DNA of 64,000 bases. Source: Symsagittifera roscoffensis (Eukaryota > Xenacoelomorpha > Acoela > Convolutidae). Of the stretch, positions 1 through 8,461 are shown piece by piece; position 1 is the first letter of the stretch, and every line of letters begins with the position of its first letter. Location of the stretch: NCBI RefSeq assembly GCF_963678635.1, contig NC_087065.1, positions 27,483,254 through 27,547,253 of the forward strand. Direction: 5' to 3'. The position numbers and the translations under genes were made by a program. Under the pieces are notes generated by a model. That model did not search any database. It was not told the DNA's origin and saw only the letters and a program-made list of their open reading frames with translations.

Positions 1-1
1 T

Positions 2-364
2 GAATTCAACGAGGTGGTGCAGATAGATCACCAAAAGATATGCATGACAGACAGTGGTTATAATCAGGCGTTGGTCATGATAGATCATTTTACGAAGTAT
101 GCAGAGGCCGTGCCCTGCATAACTGCCTCGGCGGAAGAGACATGCGACCACCTGATCAATACGTGGATAGCGAGACATGGTTTTCCGATGACGTTTCAAT
201 CGGATTATGGAACAGCTTTCGTAGGAGAGCTTACGAAAGAGCATATGAGACGCTCACAGGATGCTCAAGCTCACTCCACGACATACCACCCCCAGACGAA
301 TGGCTTAGTGGAAAGACAGAATAGGACGTTAGTGTCGATGCTGAGAGTTGTTCCAGTTACATGA
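2..364 (+). pseudogene. Integrase catalytic core fragment, array copy 1 (5' cut by window)
   Basis: This is the C-terminal half of the Ty3/Gypsy-type integrase core described in full for copy 2 (2365-3144). The window begins just before the first catalytic Asp (QIDHQ motif). The second Asp is present in a variant context: the following Asn is changed to Tyr (SDYGT instead of SDNGT), a change seen only in this copy. The catalytic Glu (GLVERQ) is intact. The frame ends in the same four-base ATGA overlap as the other copies. The Tyr substitution sits next to a catalytic residue and would probably impair activity even without the frameshift. Confidence 0.85.
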
Positions 365-1056
365 CCGATTGGGACAGATACCTTCCACAGGTGATGGGAG
401 CCTATAATAGCACGCAACACTCCACCACTGGAGTTAGTCAACACATGATGCTAACTGGACACATGATGCTAACTGATGCTAAGTCTTTACCCTTAATCTT
501 TTTCTACCCAGAGTATGAGGGAAAGAAAACGTCTCCACAGGTCTACGTGAGGGATGTGATCAGACGTCAACAGGAGTTGAACGATTTATGTAGACGAAAT
601 ACTCAGCAAGCACAGGCAAGGCAGAGGAAAAAATTCGACAAGAAAGCAGCTGGTGCAAAAGCTTACTCGCTGGGGGATTACGTATGGGTATTTCAGAACG
701 TTATACCACCGAAAGAAACGAAAAAGCTCCTAAAAAAGTGGAGGGGACCCTTCATGATTACGGAAGTGCATCAGGAGGGACGCTTTTATAGACTGAGTTT
801 TGGCCGAGCCGCTCATTACGAAAACATTAAGCCACACAATCCATCGACAGAAGACTGGTGTATACCTGAAGACATGGAAGAAGGGGATTATCTAATGATG
901 GATCCTGCTTGTGAGGTCAACGAGAAGGGCACGAGGGAGAAGAACGATGGAAAGGAAGTCGTGGAGGAAGGAACGAATACACCGCTGGACCTGGATCCAA
1001 CTGAGGTGATCGAAGCGGACGATGAAACCTTACCCTACGCAGAGGAGGATTGGTAG
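361..1056 (+). pseudogene. Integrase C-terminal region with GPY/F module, array copy 1
   Basis: This continues the integrase in the next frame: a single-nucleotide shift near 345-360 separates it from the catalytic core. Residues about 1-60 are the helical end of the core (DRYLPQVMGAYN type). Residues about 126-160 hold the GPY/F module typical of Gypsy and retroviral integrases (KWRGPFMI, then a Tyr-Arg-Leu strand and HYENIKPHNP). The last 70 residues are acidic. The frame is broken by an in-frame TAG at 1054-1056 and reopens at once as 1069-1683. A short 18-bp tandem duplication encodes the doubled HMMLT motif near 442-475. Confidence 0.85.
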
Positions 1057-1068
1057 GATCCCGAACAG

Positions 1069-1683
1069 ATGGAGGTTCCCAAGAATTTGGAACCGGATCT
1101 TCCGTTCACGATACACACTCGTCAGAATGACGGGACAAGACCCAAAAAGAAATATAACCCTTACGGTGACGACTTTGTAGTGGATAGGATAGGTCTGAAG
1201 AAGATAGTGGAAGAAGTAGTGGGTCTAGAAGAAATAACTGTGTCACAAGACATCGACATAGTCGATGATCACGACGATGAGTGGGTCGACGACCGGTCAA
1301 AACCCGAGGTAGAATTCGACGACGAGCAACAGCAGTCATATGAACAAGACGTGACGAACCTGCGTGTCTTAGAATGGCTGAACGAAATGACGTCTGACCC
1401 AGAGGAGACCAGTGTCACGATTCAAGAAGTAGATCGTGAAAGCAAAAAATACATGAAGACTGAACGAGATGATCCTTCCTGCGCTGCCCAGGAAGGGCGA
1501 TTACTCATTCCGGCTTCCAATCTCGATTTGACACCCGGTATGCGATCCACGGGGACTCCGATGGATATTTTTGTCCGGGGAGTGGGGGTAGGACTTACCA
1601 ACACTGAAAACTTGATAATAAAAAAAATTAAGAATAGCAAAAGAGACAGGAGACTTAGAAGCAGAAACAGGCGAAGAACCTAA
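1069..1683 (+). pseudogene. Acidic linker of the pol-like polyprotein, array copy 1
   Basis: These 204 codons are in the same frame as 361-1056, separated only by the TAG at 1054-1056. The product is rich in Asp and Glu (runs such as DIVDDHDDEW) and ends in a basic stretch (KNSKRDRRLRSRNRRR). I recognise no catalytic motif. By position it links the integrase to the macrodomain-like module that follows in the same frame after a TAA at 1681-1683. No ribosome entry feature supports separate translation, so I read it as an internal piece of one decayed polyprotein. Confidence 0.6.
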
Positions 1684-2211
1684 GAAACCTACATAGGGAG
1701 GGTAGTTGAGTCATATTTTAACTTACCAAATGAATATTCAAGTAACATAATACTAACAGACAGTGATTTCATACTCACAAATAGAACATGCGCGATAGCA
1801 ATCACAGCAGACATGAGTTTTAGGACAGCGTTAGCGGCAGATTTTAAGAGAAAATAAAAAAACATAGAGTTCCTATGGAAGCAAAGACCAGGGGTACGGG
1901 GCGTAGCGGCCTTACCTCCGGTGGCGTCACAGATACCGGGAAAATACCTATGCTTCTTGGTAACGAGGGCGACGGAGAAGCAGCACGTGGACCCAGAGAA
2001 CCTATTGTTGTCCTTGCCGAGGTTGAGGGACTTCCTCGTGGAAATGGACGTGAAGGAGCTCTCTCTTCCAGTGTACGATCCAAACAGAGGACGACTGCAT
2101 CCTCGGGAATTGTACGCGCTTGTACACGTGATATTCTCTTGTACTAATATACAATTTCGTGACCTTTTTTCTAGATCCTCATTTAATTGCTCACTGGAGT
2201 CAGAACCTTGA
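1684..2211 (+). pseudogene. Macrodomain-like C-terminal module of the pol-like polyprotein, array copy 1
   Basis: Reading on in the same frame past TAA 1681-1683 gives a stretch with the order of motifs seen in macrodomains of the ADP-ribose-binding (OARD1/TARG1-like) kind. These are a strand with SDFILTNRTCAIAITADMSF, then TALAADFKR (where active macrodomains have the glycine-rich ADMxxGxGxAxxFK loop), a VAALPP strand, a YLCFLVTR strand followed by QHV, and a LRDFLVEMDVKELSLP helix-strand pair. The canonical glycine-rich phosphate loop after the last strand is replaced by VYDPNRGR, so binding may be altered. A further TAA (1855-1857) interrupts it and the frame ends at TGA 2209-2211. The fold assignment is from pattern only. 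Confidence 0.6.
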
Positions 2212-2212
2212 A
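2195..2212 (+). other. Possible primer-binding-site-like sequence (repeated at 4975 and 7755)
   Basis: Thirty bases upstream of the gag-like ATG (2242) lies TGGAGTCAGAACC. It starts with TGG and resembles tRNA-Leu-type primer-binding sites of LTR retroelements (TGGTGTCAGAA). The match is short and no LTR can be delimited to its left, since the macrodomain frame runs up to this point. Treat as a hint only. Confidence 0.2.
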
Positions 2213-2241
2213 ATCAAATCAAATCGAATCTGAAGAACAGT

Positions 2242-2519
2242 ATGGAGAATTTCAACTTGGATGAATTGGTGGACCTGGCAGAGGCATATGTAGAACCGAT
2301 GATAGATGCGATCTATCGTCGGCTAATGGATTGAGACTTCGCTCTGGAGGACCCAGAGGTAGTCATGTTGCTGACCGCCCTGATAAACATCTTGGGGCAT
2401 GACAACCGTGGGGACCGCCCCACGGAAGTCCTATTGATAGCAGCATATGGAGAGAGGGGAGTACTAGACCGCCCGAACATGAGAGTGATGAGGTGGAGAA
2501 ATGGGGCTCTCTCAGGGAG
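2242..2519 (+). pseudogene. Gag-like N-terminus, end of array copy 1 (fused to integrase at the unit joint)
   Basis: An ATG at 2242 opens a frame beginning MENFNLDELVDLAEAY. It is cut by TGA 2332-2334 and continues in frame through 2365 to the unit joint at 2519. In the third unit the same start continues into a longer coiled-coil ORF (7802-8443). Here the joint instead splices it in frame to the integrase zinc-finger region, making the 259-codon chimeric ORF 2365-3144. The fusion is a by-product of the tandem amplification. The role of the N-terminal segment is unknown; gag-like is inferred from its position ahead of the other ORFs and from the downstream coiled coil. Confidence 0.55.
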
Positions 2520-3144
2520 CAAAAGAAGAGAAGAAGACAGAGTCCTACACAAGTATAATGCGATAGTGTTGCCGCAACTCTATCAGACAGAACTATTATT
2601 CAGGTCGCATGATCAGATGGGCCATCAGGGGATCGATAAAGTGTATCAGAGAATCCTGAAGCGCTTTGACTGGCCTGGAATGAAAAAGGCATGCGAGAAG
2701 TGGGTAACAGCATGTCTGTCATGCCAACAGGTCAAGGATCCAAGAAAGTTGCGATTTCCTTTACAATCGATCGAGTCGTCTGAATTCAACGAGGTGGTGC
2801 AGATAGATCACCAAAAGATATGCATGACAGACAGTGGTTATAATCAGGTGTTGGTCATGATAGATCATTTTACGAAGTATGCAGAGGCCGTGCCCTGCAT
2901 AACTGCCTCGGCGGAAGAGACATGCGACCACCTGATCAATACGTGGATAGCGAGACATGGTTTTCCGATGACGTTTCAATCGGATAATGGAACAGCTTTC
3001 GTAGGAGAGCTTACGAAAGAGCATATGAGACGCTCACAGGATGCTCAAGCTCACTCCACGACATACCACCCCCAGACGAATGGCTTAGTGGAAAGACAGA
3101 ATAGGACGTTAGTGTCGATGCTGAGAGTTGTTCCAGTTACATGA
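2365..3144 (+). pseudogene. Ty3/Gypsy-type integrase N-terminal and core domains, array copy 2 (chimeric start)
   Basis: This is the best-preserved integrase copy. Residues 1-51 come from the gag-like segment; the joint falls in codon 52. Then follow an H2C2 zinc-binding domain (H82, H87, C117, C120) and the RNase-H-fold catalytic core with D148 (QIDHQ), D207 (SDNGT) and E243 (LVERQ). The 35 residues between D207 and E243 fit the DD35E spacing of retroviral and Gypsy integrases. In an active element this enzyme would insert cDNA into the host genome. The frame ends prematurely at 3144, and the remaining integrase continues one frame over at 3141, so no complete enzyme is encoded. The reverse transcriptase expected upstream is not in the window. 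Confidence 0.9.
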
Positions 3145-3836
3145 CCGATTGGGACAGATACCTTCCACAGGTGATGGGAGCCTATAATAGCACGCAACAC
3201 TCCACCACTGGAGTTAGTCAACACATGATGCTAACTGGACACATGATGCTAACTGATGCTAAGTCTTTACCCTTAATCTTTTTCTACCCAGAGTATGAGG
3301 GAAAGAAAACGTCTCCACAGGTCTACGTGAGGGATGTGATCAGACGTCAACAGGAGTTGAACGATTTATGTAGACGAAATACTCAGCAAGCACAGGCAAG
3401 GCAGAGGAAAAAATTCGACAAGAAAGCAGCTGGTGCAAAAGCTTACTCGCTGGGGGATTACGTATGGGTATTTCAGAACGTTATACCACCGAAAGAAACG
3501 AAAAAGCTCCGAAAAAAGTGGAGGGGACCCTTCATGATTACGGAAGTGCATCAGGAGGGACGCTTTTATAGACTGAGTTTTGGCCGAGCCGCTCATTACG
3601 AAAACATTAAGCCACACAATCCATCGACAGAAGACTGGTGTATACCTGAAGACATGGAAGAAGGGGATTATCTAATGATGGATCCTGCTTGTGAGGTCAA
3701 CGAGAAGGGCACGAGGGAGAAGAACGATGGAAAGGAAGTCGTGGAGGAAGGAACGAATACACCGCTGGACCTGGATCCAACTGAGGTGATCGAAGCGGAC
3801 GATGAAACCTTACCCTACGCAGAGGAGGATTGGTAG
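3141..3836 (+). pseudogene. Integrase C-terminal region with GPY/F module, array copy 2
   Basis: This has the same structure as 361-1056: the end of the catalytic core, a basic linker, the GPY/F module near residues 126-160 and an acidic tail, closed by TAG. It overlaps the preceding frame by ATGA. This copy alone carries Arg in place of Leu ahead of the KKWRGPF motif (base near 3511). Confidence 0.85.
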
Positions 3837-3848
3837 GATCCCGAACAG

Positions 3849-4463
3849 ATGGAGGTTCCCAAGAATTTGGAACCGGATCTTCCGTTCACGATACACACTC
3901 GTCAGAATGACGGGACAAGACCCAAAAAGAAATATAACCCTTACGGTGACGACTTTGTAGTGGATAGGATAGGTCTGAAGAAGATAGTGGAAGAAGTAGT
4001 GGGTCTAGAAGAAATAACTGTGTCACAAGACATCGACATAGTCGATGATCACGACGATGAGTGGGTCGACGACCGGTCAAAACCCGAGGTAGAATTCGAC
4101 GACGAGCAACAGCAGTCATATGAACAAGACGTGACGAACCTGCGTGTCTTAGAATGGCTGAACGAAATGACGTCTGACCCAGAGGAGACCAGTGTCACGA
4201 TTCAAGAAGTAGATCGTGAAAGCAAAAAATACATGAAGACTGAACGAGATGATCCTTCCTGCGCTGCCCAGGAAGGGCGATTACTCATTCCGGCTTCCAA
4301 TCTCGATTTGACACCCGGTATGCGATCCACGGGGACTCCGATGGATATTTTTGTCCGGGGAGTGGGGGTAGGACTTACCAACACTGAAAACTTGATAATA
4401 AAAAAAATTAAGAATAGCAAAAGAGACAGGAGACTTAGAAGCAGAAACAGGCGAAGAACCTAA
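3849..4463 (+). pseudogene. Acidic linker of the pol-like polyprotein, array copy 2
   Basis: Identical in translation to 1069-1683. It is in frame with 3141-3836 across the TAG and with the following macrodomain-like stretch across a TAA at 4461-4463. Confidence 0.6.
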
Positions 4464-4991
4464 GAAACCTACATAGGGAGGGTAGTTGAGTCATATTTTA
4501 ACTTACCAAATGAATATTCAAGTAACATAATACTAACAGACAGTGATTTCATACTCACAAATAGAACATGCGCGATAGCAATCACAGCAGACATGAGTTT
4601 TAGGACAGCGTTAGCGGCAGATTTTAAGAGAAAATAAAAAAACATAGAGTTCCTATGGAAGCAAAGACCAGGGGTACGGGGCGTAGCGGCCTTACCTCCG
4701 GTGGCGTCACAGATACCGGGAAAATACCTATGCTTCTTGGTAACGAGGGCGACGGAGAAGCAGCACGTGGACCCAGAGAACCTATTGTTGTCCTTGCCGA
4801 GGTTGAGGGACTTCCTCGTGGAAATGGACGTGAAGGAGCTCTCTCTTCCAGTGTACGATCCAAACAGAGGACGACTGCATCCTCGGGAATTGTACGCGCT
4901 TGTACACGTGATATTCTCTTGTACTAATATACAATTTCGTGACCTTTTTTCTAGATCCTCATTTAATTGCTCACTGGAGTCAGAACCTTGA
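4464..4991 (+). pseudogene. Macrodomain-like module, array copy 2
   Basis: Same as 1684-2211, including the internal TAA (4635-4637) and the terminal TGA at 4989-4991. The ordered motifs (ITADMSF, VAALPP, FLVTR...QHV, LRDFLVE, ELSLP) are unchanged between copies. Confidence 0.6.
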
Positions 4992-5021
4992 AATCAAATC
5001 AAATCGAATCTGAAGAACAGT

Positions 5022-5299
5022 ATGGAGAATTTCAACTTGGATGAATTGGTGGACCTGGCAGAGGCATATGTAGAACCGATGATAGATGCGATCTATCGTC
5101 GGCTAATGGATTGAGACTTCGCTCTGGAGGACCCAGAGGTAGTCATGTTGCTGACCGCCCTGATAAACATCTTGGGGCATGACAACCGTGGGGACCGCCC
5201 CACGGAAGTCCTATTGATAGCAGCATATGGAGAGAGGGGAGTACTAGACCGCCCGAACATGAGAGTGATGAGGTGGAGAAATGGGGCTCTCTCAGGGAG
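5022..5299 (+). pseudogene. Gag-like N-terminus, end of array copy 2
   Basis: Same segment as 2242-2519, with the same TGA interruption (5112-5114), fused in frame to the third integrase copy at 5299/5300. Confidence 0.55.
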
Positions 5300-5924
5300 C
5301 AAAAGAAGAGAAGAAGACAGAGTCCTACACAAGTATAATGCGATAGTGTTGCCGCAACTCTATCAGACAGAACTATTATTCAGGTCGCATGATCAGATGG
5401 GCCATCAGGGGATCGATAAAGTGTATCAGAGAATCCTGAAGCGCTTTGACTGGCCTGGAATGAAAAAGGCATGCGAGAAGTGGGTAACAGCATGTCTGTC
5501 ATGCCAACAGGTCAAGGATCCAAGAAAGTTGCGATTTCCTTTACAATCGATCGAGTCGTCTGAATTCAACGAGGTGGTGCAGATAGATCACCAAAAGATA
5601 TGCATGACAGACAGTGGTTATAATCAGGTGTTGGTCATGATAGATCATTTTACGAAGTATGCAGAGGCCGTGCCCTGCATAACTGCCTCGGCGGAAGAGA
5701 CATGCGACCACCTGATCAATACGTGGATAGCGAGACATGGTTTTCCGATGACGTTTCAATCGGATAATGGAACAGCTTTCGTAGGAGAGCTTACGAAAGA
5801 GCATATGAGACGCTCACAGGATGCTCAAGCTCACTCCACGACATACCACCCCCAGACGAATGGCTTAGTGGAAAGACAGAATAGGACGTTAGTGTCGATG
5901 CTGAGAGTTGTTCCAGTTACATGA
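5145..5924 (+). pseudogene. Ty3/Gypsy-type integrase N-terminal and core domains, array copy 3
   Basis: The translation equals that of 2365-3144: chimeric gag-like start, H2C2 finger, intact D, D35, E triad and premature end. The frameshift into the next ORF (5921) is the same one-nucleotide lesion seen in the other units. Confidence 0.9.
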
Positions 5925-6616
5925 CCGATTGGGACAGATACCTTCCACAGGTGATGGGAGCCTATAATAGCACGCAACACTCCACCACTGGAGTTAGTCA
6001 ACACATGATGCTAACTGGACACATGATGCTAACTGATGCTAAGTCTTTACCCTTAATCTTTTTCTACCCAGAGTATGAGGGAAAGAAAACGTCTCCACAG
6101 GTCTACGTGAGGGATGTGATCAGACGTCAACAGGAGTTGAACGATTTATGTAGACGAAATACTCAGCAAGCACAGGCAAGGCAGAGGAAAAAATTCGACA
6201 AGAAAGCAGCTGGTGCAAAAGCTTACTCGCTGGGGGATTACGTATGGGTATTTCAGAACGTTATACCACCGAAAGAAACGAAAAAGCTCCTAAAAAAGTG
6301 GAGGGGACCCTTCATGATTACGGAAGGGCATCAGGAGGGACGCTTTTATAGACTGAGTTTTGGCCGAGCCGCTCATTACGAAAACATTAAGCCACACAAT
6401 CCATCGACAGAAGACTGGTGTATACCTGAAGACATGGAAGAAGGGGATTATCTAATGATGGATCCTGCTTGTGAGGTCAACGAGAAGGGCACGAGGGAGA
6501 AGAACGATGGAAAGGAAGTCGTGGAGGAAGGAACGAATACACCGCTGGACCTGGATCCAACTGAGGTGATCGAAGCGGACGATGAAACCTTACCCTACGC
6601 AGAGGAGGATTGGTAG
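5921..6616 (+). pseudogene. Integrase C-terminal region with GPY/F module, array copy 3
   Basis: Same as 361-1056 except for one private change just after the GPF motif, where Val is replaced by Gly near base 6327. Closed by the same in-frame TAG. Confidence 0.85.
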
Positions 6617-6628
6617 GATCCCGAACAG

Positions 6629-7243
6629 ATGGAGGTTCCCAAGAATTTGGAACCGGATCTTCCGTTCACGATACACACTCGTCAGAATGACGGGACAAGA
6701 CCCAAAAAGAAATATAACCCTTACGGTGACGACTTTGTAGTGGATAGGATAGGTCTGAAGAAGATAGTGGAAGAAGTAGTGGGTCTAGAAGAAATAACTG
6801 TGTCACAAGACATCGACATAGTCGATGATCACGACGATGAGTGGGTCGACGACCGGTCAAAACCCGAGGTAGAATTCGACGACGAGCAACAGCAGTCATA
6901 TGAACAAGACGTGACGAACCTGCGTGTCTTAGAATGGCTGAACGAAATGACGTCTGAACCAGAGGAGACCAGTGTCACGATTCAAGAAGTAGATCGTGAA
7001 AGCAAAAAATACATGAAGACCGAACGAGATGATCCTTCCTGCGCTGCCCAGGAAGGGCGATTACTCATTCCGGCTTCCAATCTCGATTTGACACCCGGTA
7101 TGCGATCCACGGGGACTCCGATGGATATTTTTGTCCGGGGAGTGGGGGTAGGACTTACCAACACTGAAAACTTGATAATAAAAAAAATTAAGAATAGCAA
7201 AAGAGACAGGAGACTTAGAAGCAGAAACAGGCGAAGAACCTAA
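6629..7243 (+). pseudogene. Acidic linker of the pol-like polyprotein, array copy 3
   Basis: Same as 1069-1683 with one Asp-to-Glu change near 6957. Continues in frame to the macrodomain-like stretch after TAA 7241-7243. Confidence 0.6.
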
Positions 7244-7771
7244 GAAACCTACATAGGGAGGGTAGTTGAGTCATATTTTAACTTACCAAATGAATATTCA
7301 AGTAACATAATACTAACAGACAGTGATTTCATACTCACAAATAGAACATGCGCGATAGCAATCACAGCAGACATGAGTTTTAGGACAGCGTTAGCGGCAG
7401 ATTTTAAGAGAAAATAAAAAAACATAGAGTTCCTATGGAAGCAAAGACCAGGGGTACGGGGCGTAGCGGCCTTACCTCCGGTGGCGTCACAGATACCGGG
7501 AAAATACCTATGCTTCTTGGTAACGAGGGCGACGGAGAAGCAGCACGTGGACCCAGAGAACCTATTGTTGTCCTTGCCGAGGTTGAGGGATTTCCTCGTG
7601 GAAATGGACGTGAAGGAGCTCTCTCTTCCAGTGTACGATCCAAACAGAGGACGACTGCATCCTCGGGAATTGTACGCGCTTGTACACGTGATATTCTCTT
7701 GTACTAATATACAATTTCGTGACCTTTTTTCTAGATCCTCATTTAATTGCTCACTGGAGTCAGAACCTTGA
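7244..7771 (+). pseudogene. Macrodomain-like module, array copy 3
   Basis: Third copy of the module at 1684-2211, with the same internal TAA. One substitution near 7590 is silent in this frame. It is followed 30 bases later by the gag-like ATG at 7802. Confidence 0.6.
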
Positions 7772-7801
7772 AATCAAATCAAATCGAATCTGAAGAACAG
7801 T

Positions 7802-8443
7802 ATGGAGAATTTCAACTTGGATGGATTGGTGGACCTGGCAGAGGCATATGTAGAACCGATGATAGATGCGATCTATCGTCGGCTAATGGATTGAGACTTC
7901 GCTCTGGAGGACCCAGAGGTAGTCATGTTGCTGACCGCCCTGATAAACATCTTGGGGCATGACAACCGTGGGGACCGCCCCACGGAAGTCCTATTGATGG
8001 CAGCATATGGAGAGAGGGGAGTACTAGACCGCCCGAACATGAGAATGATGAGGTGGCGAAATGGGGCTCTCTCAGGGAGTGACTTGGCGAATGAGCCTGG
8101 ATTGGGAAGTTCTAGGACTTACCAACCAGGTGAAATGCTTATGCCCTCCAATCCCAAACCTGGGCTGACGAGAATGCATCAGGAGATGAACAGCGATGCT
8201 GCCTCGTCTGGTTCACCACTGAAAGCAGCTGTGCCACCGAAAGTAGAACAAAAGGTTCAGACGAACCAAAACATGCAAGAAATGGATGGGATAAAGGACG
8301 AACTGGAAAGGACAAAAAGGGCCCTGGACGAGGTGACTAAGACCATGGTCATTGCGGAGGAAGACAGAGACATGTGGAAGAGATTGTTCGAAGACTGCAA
8401 AAAAAAGCAGGGTGAAGAAATTGAGCACTTGAGGCAGGACTAA
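7802..8443 (+). pseudogene. Gag-like coiled-coil ORF continuing from the last array unit into unique sequence
   Basis: The frame opens at ATG 7802, is interrupted by TGA 7892-7894, and stays open from 7925 to TAA 8443. After the array ends at 8079 it continues into sequence absent from the first two units, which shows the native arrangement of this protein. The last 55 residues (MDGIKDELERTKRALDEV onwards) have the charge and heptad pattern of a coiled coil, which could serve multimerisation as in Gag or spumavirus-like capsid precursors. No CCHC knuckle is visible. The next ORF (8462) is in the same frame, separated only by the TAA and 18 bases, so both probably belonged to one polyprotein. 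Confidence 0.55.
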
Positions 8444-8461
8444 AAGGAGCGATCGGAACGG

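Larger units (their letters stand above)
1..8079 (+). repeat. Tandem array of a 2,780-bp retroelement-derived unit (about 2.9 copies)
   Basis: Every ORF in 14-2519 recurs at +2780 and again at +5560. Unit joints fall at 2519/2520 and 5299/5300; the last unit stops matching after 8079. The first unit is cut by the window start. Copies differ by only a handful of substitutions (for example near 87, 207, 3511, 6327, 6957 and 7590). All three carry the same frameshift in the integrase and the same in-frame stops. Shared lesions mean the unit was already dead when amplified, so the array arose by DNA-level duplication (unequal exchange or insertion of a concatemer), not by repeated retrotransposition. 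Collapsed or duplicated assembly is an alternative. Confidence 0.95.

Noticed and set aside
1106-1640. Minus-strand ORFs opposite the acidic linker
   Set aside because: Arg/Ser/Leu-rich shadows of the acidic plus-strand frame, repeated in each unit.
1844-2147. ORFs on both strands overlapping the macrodomain-like module (1844-2083 minus, 1875-2147 plus)
   Set aside because: Low-complexity Ser/Arg/Gly-rich peptides; only the 1684-2211 frame shows domain motifs in order and phase with the integrase.
361-2211. Alternative genetic code (TAG and TAA read as sense)
   Set aside because: Host genes in the same window use TAA as stop with normal lengths, and frameshifts accompany the in-frame stops, so decay is the simpler reading.
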